A DNA stretch of 64,000 nt from Tetradesmus obliquus (taxonomy: Eukaryota; Chlorophyta; Chlorophyceae; Sphaeropleales; Scenedesmaceae), in NCBI GenBank assembly GCA_030272155.1, contig CP126192.1:3134501-3198500 (forward strand). Direction: 5' to 3'. The number at the start of each line of letters is the position of its first letter. The stretch's first letter is position 1. The notes beneath the pieces were generated by a model that saw nothing but the letters and a program-made list of their open reading frames with translations, was not told the origin of the DNA and did not search any database. The position numbers were made by a program, and so were the translations under genes. Of the stretch, positions 44,560 to 56,310 are shown one piece after another.

Positions 44560-47001
44560 AGAACACACAGCAGCCTGGTGAGGCTCAGGCCCTGCACCAA
44601 TGACTGTCGCTGTTGGTCTAGATCGAACTGGACTGCTGCTGCGGCTGCGACTGCAAAGGCTACTGCACACTCCGCAACTGTTGGCGCTACCACTGCCTAC
44701 AACGGTATGCCCTGCATCCCCGAGTTTGGCAGTCGCTACTGCATGCGCGACAACAGAGCGCAGCCTCCTGGGGCTTGCAGGCATTTCAATGGTGCTGCTG
44801 CTGCTGCCTCCAACAACTCTTTGCACAGCAAGACCGCTGCCCAGTGCTGGTACGCCAGCCGGCATTGCTGCAGCTGCTGAGCTTGTGTGCGGCCTGGTTA
44901 TGTGTGGCTGAGGCAGTGCAGAGCCACAGCTGCTGGCTGCAGTGCTGGCTGCTGCCACTGCAGCTCTGAACTTGGCCTGCAGCTTAGCAGCAGCTGCTGC
45001 ATGCTGGTTGAGGATGTTGGCAGTCACTTCTGCTGACCGCTTCTGGGGGTTGAGTGTGCAGTACCTGCAAGCCAACGGGGACAACAACCTTAGCAGGCCT
45101 TCCCTGCATGCAGGGAACTCTACCTGCGCAGGTAGAAGGCCTGCATGCACATGACAAGGCTGCACCTCTTCAGGAGGGAAAGCGCATGCCCTGCATGATG
45201 CAGGCCGCACGTTGACAAAACATGCAGTCCATGTGTGCTGTGGCACAGGTGCTGCTGACAGGGGCGGCGGCTGTGCAGCATGGTGGCAGCCGCTGCACCA
45301 GACGCAGCAACCGCCTCACCTCCAGCACACAGGCCCTATGTAGCTGGCGTCATGCTCCACTGGCAGCCCCACGCGCACCTTGACCACGCTGTGGCCCCAG
45401 CCCCTGCACCACAAGGCAAAAAACAACGTTCTGTGCGCTGAGGCGCGTGATTGGATGAACACATGGTGACATCATTGTTGTGGCACTCTACGATTGCAGA
45501 TGGCGTGCGGTGCAAGGATACTGCTACTGTGACGCTGTGTAGCTGGCAACTTGACCCAACCCAGCAGAGATGCAGCAGGCATGACATGGCAGCATGCAGA
45601 GTGCACTGCTGCTTGTAGATTTGATCTAACAGTAGCGCTGCTCATGCCTTGATGGCAAGGTAGCTGAAGTGGCGTGAAGGCATCATGCATCATCATGCAT
45701 CTGAAGTGGCGTGAAGGCATCATGCATCATCATGCATCATCATGCATCTGAAGTGGCGTGAAGGCATCATGCATCAGCCCACACGCAGCTTGCCTGTACG
45801 CCTCCTGGTAGTCTGCCAGCAGCGCCGCGAGGCTGTCAAAGGCGAGCGGCTTGTACATCAGGTTTGCACGGCGGCTGATGCCCAGCGCACCAAAGAGGCC
45901 GCTGCTGGGGTCGTGCACAGCCAGCACGATGTGGCGGTACACCTGCAGCAGCAGCCAACCAACCACACTTGCTGACGCACTCACATTGCCACCTGGGCAG
46001 TCTGCCTCTGTTATTCTGTCCCCTTGCTCTCCTGGAAACCCAGTGCAGTGATACTGCCTGTTTTCCGGCATAAACCAATCATTGTGGCGTGGCAAATTGA
46101 GCACGCGGCGTGCGTCAGCGCTGCTGCTGCCGCTGCTGTTGAGCTTTTTACATGTACTTGCTGCTTGGCTAGTTTTGTGCATGTTCACCTGCCTGTTCGG
46201 CCCCATGCTCTTGAAGCCCACAGGCAGCCGCTGCAGCTCCCCTTGGTCCCAGCCCTGCGTCAGCAGCAGGCCTAAGAACACTGCCTCTATGCACTTGATG
46301 GGCAGTGGGTCGCTCAGGATGCCAGCAGCAGTTGCCAAGATGGCAGACAGCGGCCGGGCCTTGGACACATCGTAGTAGTAGCCATGCGCATGGTTGTACT
46401 GCAAGGAGCTGATGAGCTCCTGCAGCAGACGCGGCAGCAACGGGCAACCTTTTGCAGGGCACGGCCGGCACAATGGCAACAGCAATGACAGCTCGCGATA
46501 TTCAAGTAGGTGGAGGGGCTATCGTTGATGACTGCAACACCTGGGAGGCTATTTGGGCCTTGAACATTGCTCTTCAAGTTTGGCTAGACTGTATTACTGC
46601 ATAATCTGAAATTGTCATGAACATGTGACTGGCCTGAGCATGGTCACTGAGTGCACCTGTACTGCCTGCAGTCGTGCCGCAATGGGCTGCTGGCTGTCGT
46701 CCACGGCAGCTGCAGGCACAGGTGGGGCAGGAGCCTGCAGCCCTAGAGCAGCCAGCTCATCTGCGCTGCAACCCTTGATGAGCTTGAGCTGCAAAGACAC
46801 CCGCAGCAGAAGAATGTTCGCAGCAACAGCTTCGATGTACTGCTACTGCCCTGATGGTACATTCACTTGATAGCACGCAGCTGGACGTTAGCTCACCGCT
46901 TGCTTTACGCCGTCTTCCTGAACAGGCAGCTTGTGAATGAGCTGCCTCAGCCTCTCTGCAGGGCCTCCCAGCTTTGCCTTGCGGGGAACAGCAGGCAGCA
47001 T
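44401..47001 (-). CDS. VASH: Vasohibin-like tubulin carboxypeptidase
   Basis: Vasohibins remove the C-terminal Tyr of alpha-tubulin using a transglutaminase-like Cys-His-Ser triad. Six exons: 47001-46909, 46788-46657, 46419-46189, 45942-45794, 45403-45320, 45064-44401; about 450 residues. Landmarks: LQYNHAHGYYYDVSKARPLS, then PLPIKCIEAVFLG with Cys118, YRHIVLAV with His156, FGALGISRR with Ser175, then LMYKPLAF and YQEAYR. Spacing (38 and 19) is close to human VASH1 (35 and 17). The long C-terminal exon is low complexity: Ala/Ser-rich, a 14-Gln tract from (CTG)14 at 44515-44556, and an acidic end SSEDEADFDSDSEVMG. Exon 1 most likely ends at a GTAAAG donor (46908) because the nearer GTGAGC breaks phase. 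The exon 4 donor appears to be GC (CAG|GCAAGC); a GT alternative two codons further on would insert two or three residues. Confidence 0.9.
45664..45775. repeat. Minisatellite (37-47-bp units) next to a vasohibin splice donor
   Basis: Units starting CTGAAGTGGCGTGAAGGCAT at 45664, 45701 and 45748, each followed by CATCATGCAT repeats of varying number. It ends 18 bp from the exon 4 donor of the vasohibin-like gene, inside intron 4. Units are direct and adjacent, without spacers, so this is not a CRISPR array. Confidence 0.9.
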
Positions 47002-47304
47002 TCATGACTTTGGCCTGGCACGCCAACCTCCTGCAACTAGAAACAGGATGAAGTGGCAACAGGTGGTCGCGATTGGTTCGCCAACGACAAGCATAGCTCG
47101 CTGCCTTGTGTTAGCCGTGTGTAATAGGGTTTTTCAAATGTTGCAATCAACAGAAGCAGCTACCAGCGTGGCCCAGCCTCCGCAGTGCAAAACGAAGGAA
47201 TAAATATTCTTACATCAGCATGCTGAGTGTAGTCACTGCAGACCTTGAATGCCATCATGTTGATCTCTCTCCTGGCTGAAGCTACGCCGGGGTAAAATGC
47301 CGCA
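47002..47304. promoter_or_regulatory. Short shared upstream region of the head-to-head vasohibin and ZRANB3-like genes
   Basis: The vasohibin start codon (47001, minus) and the ZRANB3-like start codon (47305, plus) are only 303 bp apart, so both promoters and 5' UTRs must fit here, consistent with a bidirectional promoter. The right part is AT-rich (AATAAATATTCTTAC near 47200). No clear TATA box could be assigned to either gene. Confidence 0.6.
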
Positions 47305-47894
47305 ATGGACGAAGATGATTACATTGCTTCAATTGATTGGTAAGCTACATACGCATAGATGCAGGAAGGCCCAAGTGGTGCCCGACACTAGTGTGCAGCA
47401 TGTGCACTCTTGCTGCTCTGAATGCTCTTGTCGCTAGATTCATCGGCCCGACGGCAATAAAAAGCAGCAATGGGACGAACCGTGTGCAGGGACAAGTTTG
47501 AGAAGGACGTATTGGGCAACAGCAAAGGGCATGAGCAGCTGGTGCACCAGCTGCAGCACCAGCAGCAGCAGCTGCATACTGCGGGTGTGCATGGAGCTTT
47601 TGATGGCTACAAGTTCTGTCCAGACAACGGCAACCAGCAGGGTCAGGCCTATCAGCAGCAATGGCATTCCGGCCAGCAGCAAGACCGCCATGCTGCTGCA
47701 AGTGCACAGCATGGCATAGCACAACCAAACGGCACATGGGCAGCAGCCAGCCAGAGCTGGCAGAACCACATACAGCAGCAGCAGCAACAAGCCTGTCAGC
47801 CACAGCAGCAACAGGTGCAGCAAGCTTGGCAGCAAGCAGAAACATGGCAACAACAGAGATGGCTCAACCCTCAGCATCATCAGCAGCAGCAATG

Positions 47895-47930
<36 letters not shown>

Positions 47931-48121
47931 GCAAAATTGGCAGCGTCCGCCGCATGTACCGCAGCAACTGCATCCTGGCGACTGCGTGCAACACCAGCAA
48001 CAGCAGCAGCAGCAGCAGGACCACGGGTATAATCAACAACTGCAGAAGCAACAACTGCAGAAGCAGGAGCAGCAGCAGCACTACTACCAGCAGCAGCCAC
48101 AGCACCAGCAGCACCAGCATC

Positions 48122-48152
<31 letters not shown>

Positions 48153-51100
48153 AAGGGCAGCGGCAGCCAGCATCGTCCCGCGCTGTCCGTACAAGATGTG
48201 CCCAGGTGTGTTCAACACGTGTGGCGCCACCCTGCACTGGCGGCAGCTAGGCAACAGTGGCAACGGCTTCTGGGGATGCTGCCTGTACCCGCAGTGCGAG
48301 TACAGGTGCGTGCAGCGCTGCAAGCGCTGGTAGCCAATTCTTGGGTTACGCAGCAGCCTAAATTGAGGCTTGCATGCTGGGCGCAGATGCAGCCGCCCCT
48401 TTGATGGGACAGCTGCAGCAATGTGCACATGCGTAGCATTGAGTTGCATTGAGTTGTGGCTGCCTGTATCTCATGTTGAGCAGTGCACTATGTATGTTGC
48501 CGACTGCTGTCCAGCAATTTGCTGGTGCAACATTGCTGCTGCTGCTGCTGCTGGCTTCCTGTTGCAGGTACTTTCCTGCGCAGCAGCTGTCGCGGCCTGA
48601 GCTGGGCTGTGAGGTGGTGGATGGGGCCACTTTCAGGCTGGTGCCGCAGCCAGGTGGGACGGCAGCACAGCGCTTGGCTGCTGACGGACAGCAGCAGCTG
48701 GAGCAGCAGCTGCAATGGCGGCAGCATTATCAGCCCTTGCGCAAGCAAAGCAGTTGTTTTGCCCAGATTTTGATCATCAGCATGCCAACTGCAGCACACA
48801 CACCCATCACTATCTTCAGCTGCACACAGCAAGTCATGCTCATGAACCTGAGCTGCCTCTTGTGGCTTCAGCAAATCATGGTTGACTGGCCACGCGTCTT
48901 GGCAACTGCAGTGGAATTGTACAGCTTCTTTGTGTGGGGGAAGGTAGGGGTTAGGGAACTAATCAAGCCGCTAAGATGGCTGCTGCGGTTGCTGTTGCTG
49001 CTGCTTATTCTGCTGCAGCGGCTGAGGTTGCCGTTGCGGCTGCTGGTGGGCTGAGGGCGGTGCTGGCAGCAGCGGGCATCAACCTGTCACGCCTGGAGTT
49101 GCCAGCAGCAGCTGCGGCAGAAGTAGCCGCAGAAGCAGCGACAGCAAACATGCGTGCTGCTGGTGATACAGCAGCACCTGCTGCAGATGATGCGCAACCA
49201 GGTGATGCGCAACCAGGTGCTGGTGATACAGCAGCACCTGCTGCAGATGATGCGCAACCAGCAGCAGCTGGTGCCTGTAGCAATGACGGTCCAGCAGCAG
49301 CCGCATCAGGTGGCGGCAGCAGCAGCGCTGAGCCTGGCCTGGCTGCTGGCCCGGACTGGTCCTGGCCTGCTGCGCTGTGCATGCTGCTGCGGCTGGCCGA
49401 CTATGAGCTGGTGGCGGGGTTGCTGGGCAGCTGCAAGCCGCCGCTGCTGGGGAGGGGAGGGGCCATCCCGCCAGGCATACTGGCAGCTTTCAGGTGGGTG
49501 GGGGGCAGGGGCAACGCAAATCAGCTCACAATGCTGTTGATGGGGGTGCTGTGTGTGTTTGTGAAGTGTCGCCGCCTGTCGCTGGTTTATTTGGTGCGCA
49601 AGCAGCATCATTGTGCAAAGGGTGACACTTTTGCTGCGGCAACCGTGTCCGGTCTCGTCGTATGTCCCTTGCAGCAGCTGTTGTCACAAGTACACCCTGT
49701 TGTTTCAGGACCGATCCTGTGCTGTCCACCATCAGTTTGTGGTGCGCTGTATTACCACTACAACATACTGTGACACGCTACTTGTGCTGCACTCCTGGCG
49801 CTGCCCTGCCCACCCCCAGGGACCCGCAGCAAGGCGCCGCGCCTGCTGCCGAGGTGGCTGCGCGCTTTGCCGCCATGCCCGCCTCGCTGCGTGGCGCGCT
49901 GATGCCCTTCCAGCGGCAGGGCGTGGCGTACGGCCTGGCGCGGCGCGGGCGCGTGCTCATTGCTGACGAGATGGGCGTGGGCAAGACGGTGCAGGCGCTG
50001 GCGCTGGCCGCGTGCTACCAGGTGCTTGGCTGTGGCTGTGGCGATGTGGCATGCTGCTGTTTCAAGAGGCTTGTGTGGCAGGGGCTGCAGCCAGGTGGCT
50101 GGATGCATCCTGGTGTGGACATTGTCAACAGCCAGCGACTCTTCTGTTTGTCTCAACGCCAACGGGAAGTTGAGCTTGCATTTTTGTTGAGGGAGAAGGG
50201 CCGATTCAAGGTGCTGCTGCTGGTTTGCCTGCCTGGCTGTGTCGTGCAACGCATCCCATCCTGCAGGACGAGTGGCCGCTGCTGGTGATCGTGCCCGCCA
50301 GCCTACGGCTGGTGTGGGCGGAGGAGGTGGAGCGCTGGCTGCCGCATGTGCGGCCCGGGCAGGTGACAGTCATCGAGGGCAAGGAAGACAGGCTCTGCGA
50401 CCTGCCGGAAGTGGGCCGGCGCGCCACGCTGCCGCAGATAACGATTACTAGCTATGAGATGATGAAGCGCCTGAGCTGCCCCGCCTGTCAGAAGCTGCCA
50501 GGGCACAGCGGCAGCGGCGGCGGCAGGGGCGGTGGCCGGGGCGGTGGCCGGGGCCGGCGCGGCGGCAGGGGTGCTGCTGCTGCTGCTGGTGGTGGTGCTG
50601 GTGCTGCGGAGGGGGTGGATGCAGCGTCTGCGGCAGCAGCGGCAGCAGCAGCTGCTGCAAGCGGAGGGCGGGCAAAACATGGTGGCGGCTGCACAGGTCC
50701 AGGTGAGAGCCGTCACATGTCGTGCCTTGCGGTTGCAGCCACAAATGACCACAAACGTATGTGATGTGTAGCTGCTCTCCTGCTGCATATTTCCACAGTT
50801 TGTGGTGACATGCCTGTCGTGGATGCCACTGGTGTTTGCATGTGCAGCCGCCGCTGCCCTCCTTTGCCGCTGTCCTCTTGGCGCCTGCGAGCCCTGCTGC
50901 CACACACTTTGCCGCCCTCTGCCCCTGCTGCCGCACCTGACCCCGCCGCCTGACCAGACCACTGCATGGCAGCGCTGCCCTGGGGCGTCATCATCATGGA
51001 TGAGAGCCACAACCTGCGCACCACAAACTCACGCGGTGCTGACTCGCCGCACACTGAGGCTGCGGTGGCGGCTGGTGCTGCTGCGCGGCGGCTGATCCTG

Positions 51101-53870
51101 CTCAGCGGCACGCCCAGCCTGAGCCGGCCCTACGACCTGTTCAGGCAGGTTGATGTGCTGGTGCCGCGGCTGCTGGGCAGGAGCAAGGAGGAGTTTGCAC
51201 ACAGGTGAGGCGCAGCAGGCGTGCTGTGCATGCCAATGTGTTAATTTGCTGTGCCGTGTTGCTGCAGGTTTTGTTGGAGCGCTTGTATCATGCTTTTGTT
51301 GGCATTTGCAGTATGCAGATTGAAGCTGAGCCACTCTGTTTTTATTAAATCTGTGCATGCTGCCCTGTTGACAAGTGCTGCGCTGAGCAATCTTCTCGGG
51401 CTGCTGCTGCTGCGTCAGGTACTGTGACCGGCGGCTGGTGCCTGTGGCGGGCAGCCACGGCGAGGGCCGGCTACGCTGGGACAACCGCGGCGGCTGCAGG
51501 CTGGGCGAGCTGCACGGGCTGCTGGTGCGCTCGCTGATGGTGCGGCGGCTGAAGCGCGACGTGATGGCGCAGCTGCCACCCAAGCGGCGCCAGGTGGGTT
51601 GAGGCGGCTGGCTGGGTTACAGCTGTACTTTAGTACTTTACAGGACCTCTTAGTAGTAGTGTTATGTGTGGTGGCGGTGATCGTGTGCAGCAGATAGGGA
51701 AGGTGATTGCATGATGCGAGAGACAGCTGGCAATCAATTGCTGCTAGGAATGAGGCAGAGGGTTGGCAGGGACAGAGCACGTGCAGGAGGAGGAATAATC
51801 GAACTTTGCTCATCTTATGTCTGTTGGCTGCTGGTGTCATTGGTGATGTCAGCGTGGCTCCTGCTGTATAGTTGTTAGCGACTGCTTTGGTGAGGGCTCA
51901 GGATGTCATTGTGCTGCACAGTGGGGAGGTGGCAGGGGGAGCACTGCTTGCTGCCGGCAGGGCAAGTTGACCAGGCGCGCCTTCCCAGTGTGTCAGGTGT
52001 CACTGCTGTCAACGTCCCGACATGTGTATTGTTGCAGTCGCATGTGTGTTGACAATGCTGGGTGCTCTGCTGGGGTGCTGCACAGGTGGTGCGGCTGCCG
52101 TACCCACCGCCTCATCGCTGGCCCAAGCAGCAGGAGCCTGGCAAGGACAAGCAGCACAACGCAGCTGCAGCAGCAGCAGCAGCAGCAGGCGCCAGTGGTG
52201 CACCTGGCGCCGCGGACACAGCAGACAAAGCTGAGTCGGCGGGCGTCATGTCTGTTGCGCACCGCACAGCGCTTGCGAAGTTGCCTGACGCCATTGACTG
52301 GCTCATTGCAGCACTTGGGGGCGGCGGGGAGGACGGCGAGGAGGGCGCAGGGCCTGCCGCGGGTGGCAGCCGAGGTTCAAGCCGAGGGTCTAAGGGCCCA
52401 CTGGTGCCAGCCTGGAAGGCCAGCAGCGGCAGCAGCAGCAATAGCACTGATGGCGGCGGGGCAGCGTGTGACCAGCAGCAGCAGCAGCAGCGTGATCAGG
52501 AAGAGGCTGGGGAGGAGGCAGATGGTGATGATGAGGGTGCAGCTGGTGATCGTGGCAGCGGCGGCGGCTCTGGTGGCAGCCCTGGGCCGAAGTTCCTGGT
52601 GTTTGCGCATCACAGGTGGGCCCTGGCTGCAGCTTGTTACTTACAGGTTGACACATCCTGCACTTCTTGTTGCATTGCATGCACAGCTGCTCCTGAGCCA
52701 GCCTGTTTGCATGGAACATCTTGCAGGAGTGGAGAGCAGTACTGCTGCTGGCACTCCTGCGCTTTCACCTGCCGGTATCAATCCACTGCAGCCAGCCAAG
52801 GCCAGCTGAATACAGCATCAACCAAACTGTTTGATGGTGTCTTCCTGCAGGGATGTGATGGACCAGCTGGCAGCAGCACTGGCAGGATACGGCAGCCACG
52901 TCAGCAGCAGCAGCGATGACCACCCTGACGAGGTGGAAGCAGCAGCAGCAGCAGCAGCAGGCGGTGCTGCAGGTGGCCGCCGCCGCTGGCGTGGCGTGGG
53001 CTACGTGCGTGTTGACGGCAGCCATGACAGCACGGAGCGGCTGGCTGCGGTGCGCCGCTTCAAGGCCGACCCATCTGTTCGTGTTGCGCTGCTGTCCATT
53101 ACTGCGGCTGCTGTGGGTGAGTCGCGCTATGCAGCGCGAGGTTGCTGCTACGGTTCGATGGGCGGATGGCATCCTTGCCGGCTCACACACTTTGCTGCAT
53201 GCCCGGTTGCATGTGTGCGTGCTCACACCCTCATTGTTCTTCACATTCCAACATTAAGTTGCGCCGCCACCCCTCCCCCCCGTCCCCCCCGTCCCCAGCC
53301 GGCCAGGCCTGGACTTCAGTGATGCGTCCATGGTGGTGTTTATGAAGCTGCCTCCTGCTTGCTTTTAACCATTTGCCCCGCCTGTTCCGCGCCGCTTTTC
53401 ACCCACCAGGCCTGGACTTCAGCGCCGCGTCCATGGTGGTGTTTGTGGAGCTGCCCGCTGAGGTGGCGCTGGTGCGGCAGGCGGAGGACCGCGCGCACCG
53501 CAAGGGCCAGGCGGCCAAGGCGGTCAACGTGTACTTCCTGTGCGCGCAGAGCACGCAGGACGACAAGCAGTGGCAGGCGCTGAACACCAGCCTGGCACAC
53601 ATCAGCCAGGTGGGGTGCAACGACTTTGCTTGGATGTAACACACAGAGGCCAGCATTTAGGCGGCAGCGAGGTGCTGATCGGTTTGATTTCGTGCTTGCA
53701 GCCTGTACTACTGCTGTCATAGCCACAGTGACGTGTTCCATGAGTTGGTTGGCAAGCGAATACTGTGCGAGCTGGTGGCTTTGGCGTGATGCATGCTGCT
53801 GCTTGTGGCTTGCAGGTGCATGACGGCCAGGCAGAGATGCTGCCCCAGCCATGTGAGCCAGCAGCAGCAG

Positions 53871-53907
<37 letters not shown>

Positions 53908-54065
53908 AGCAGAGGAGCAAGAGTCCAAGCAGTCGCAGCAAGATGGTGCAGACAGCAGAGAGGCAGCTGATGAGCATCCGCAGGAACTACGGCAGCAGCT
54001 GCAGCTGGAGCAAGGTGCTCCCCAGCAGGTTGCTCCGCCGGCTGCACAGCTGTTTGCAGTGCAGG

Positions 54066-54098
<33 letters not shown>

Positions 54099-56273
54099 TG
54101 CCGGCAGTCAGGAGCGAGCCATGTACTGCTGCTGATGCCAAGCAGCAGTCGCGGCAAGCTGCTGCTGACCAACCAGATGGGCAGCCAGCGCCAGATCAGC
54201 AGCACAGCACATTGCAGCACACACCGGCTGGCGTCACTGTAGTGGCAGCAACACCGGATACAGACCTGGCGGCAGCTGCGGCAGCAGCTACCACAGAGCA
54301 GGCTGCGCAGCCGGCAGATGCTGCTGCTGCTGCTGCTGCCAGCGGCACACCCGCAGCAGCTGCCACGCCCTTCACGCCTGCTGTCCCAGCCGCAGCCGCT
54401 GCTGCTGACATCAGCGCTGGCTGTGCAGCTGGCTCCCAAGGGGAGCAGGTGATTGACCTTACGGCTGACTCGCCTGCCGTGCCGCCCAGCAGCAGCAGGC
54501 CTGGCAGCGCTTCAGCTCCTGCCAGTGGCGGCAGGAAGACGCAGCGCAGGCGGCCACTGTCACTCTCACCCAGCAAGGCGACACTGGCAGCAGCAGCAGC
54601 AGGGGAAGCGGCGGCAGGACATGCAACCACTGCAGAGGCGTCTGTCAAAAACAAAACTGCTGATGCGGCAGGCGCTGTGGTTGCTAGCAACACGCTTGCA
54701 CTCCACGGGCAAGATACAGCAGCTGCTGCAGCAGCAGCAGCAGCAGCAGCAGCGGCGGCGGCAGAGCCTCCCCCTCCCGAGGTGTGGTTTGAGGTGAGTG
54801 GCCACACCAACCGGCTGCACTACCACCTGGCCCCTGATGGCTGCCAGCCGCTGGGGCTCAACCTGCCCCTGGAGTGGCTCAGCCTGCCTGAGGAGGCAGG
54901 CACACTGCAGCAGCTGGTGGCGGCCTGGCAGGCAGCATGGCAGCAGCAGCAGCAGGAGCAGGAGCAACAGCTCCAGCAGCAGCAGCAGCTTGAAGATCAG
55001 CCACATCTATTGGAGCAGCTGGTGGAGCCAGCAGCGGCCGAGGATGAGCATGGATGTATTGTGTCGCCAGTGCCACAGCATACGCCACGGGCTGCGCCAA
55101 TGTCATCACAGCAGCAGCAGCAGCAGCAGCAGTCAGAGCAGCTACAGCAATCACAGCTGCACTTACAGCAGCAGCAGCAGTCACAGCAGCATCATTCTCA
55201 GCAGCAGGCCTTGCTTCAGCCTTCGTCTGCACAGCAGACTGGCAGTGGCCGTGGCGTGGCCAGGTCAGCCCTTGCCTGCCTCAACTTGCCGTTCCTCAGC
55301 CCTGCGCCAGCAGCAGTGGCTGGGGCAGCAGCACTTGACGCTGCAGCAGCAGCAACAGTGCGGCTCTGCACACATGACAGCGGCTCCCAGCAGCTTGGCA
55401 TGTCGTCACAGCAGCAGGGTACATCAGCTGCAACAGGAACAGAGGCAAATGGCAGGGCTATGTGCTCGTCCCCTGCACTGATTGCGCGCCTGCGCCGCCA
55501 CCTGCACCAGCAGCCAGAACAGCAGCAGCAGCAGCAGCAACAGTCCAATGAGAGTGCAGAGTGCAGGCAGCTGTGTGACGTTCAGGTCATTCCTGACTCG
55601 CAGGACGAAGGCGCAGTTGACGCGACAGCAGCGGAGGAGCAGGGCCAGCCGCAGCTGCAGCTGTTGTTGTGCTCCCAGGAGCAGCAGCTGCAGCAGCCAA
55701 ATGAGCACCAGCAGCAGCAGCAGCCTATTGAGCAGCAGCAACACGAACAGCAGCTCGCAGCAGCAGGCTCCCAGCCGCAGCCCCCTGTGCCTTCAGCAGA
55801 TGCAGCTGAACCAGCAGCAGCAGCAGCAGCAGCAGCGCTGCCGGATTGCCGGCGTGCCCCTGGCTTCCTGGGCCCCTGCGGGCTGGCCTGCCTGGCGCTG
55901 CCGCTGAGCCGTGGGCAGCTGCTGGAGCTGCTGCGGGTGGGCGCAGCCTTTGCTGCTGACTGGGGCGAGCTGCGCAGCATCACACGCAACAGGCTGGCCG
56001 GCAAGGTGCGGCAAGGGGCTGCAGGGGCGGCGGGGGCTGCGGCTGTGCATTTGTGCAGTGCTGCTGTAAGGGTGCGGCATGGTGTGTGGTGTGCTGCGTG
56101 GACCGTGCAGTTGTGTACTACGAGTGACATTGGCAGCAGGTTGACTGCGTGATGCATACCTTGCATTTACCTTGGACAAAGCGCGGCACAGCAACGTGCC
56201 TGAAGTGGCCTGCTGCCATTGATGCCTGGCTAGCTGCCTACCTGTGGTCAAGCATCTGCTTTTGGGTAACATG

Positions 56274-56310
<37 letters not shown>

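Noticed and set aside
45664-45775. CRISPR-like repeat array
   Set aside because: Units are directly adjacent with no unique spacers, the location is a eukaryotic intron, and the unit itself contains CATCATGCAT microsatellite; it is a minisatellite.
47470-47489. ATG at 47470 as start of the ZRANB3-like gene (MGRTVC...)
   Set aside because: An upstream exon 47305-47339 ([11 protein letters not shown]) has a strong GTAAGC donor and joins in phase to an acceptor at 47489, removing the 47470 ATG.
47440-48237. Long Leu-rich open frame on the minus strand opposite the Gln-rich exon
   Set aside because: CAG repeats read as polyLeu (CTG) on the other strand; it is a shadow of the ZRANB3-like exon 2.
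54196-54810. Ala/Ser-rich minus-strand open frame
   Set aside because: Antisense reading of the CAG/GCA-rich exon 12 of the ZRANB3-like gene, with no conserved motif.
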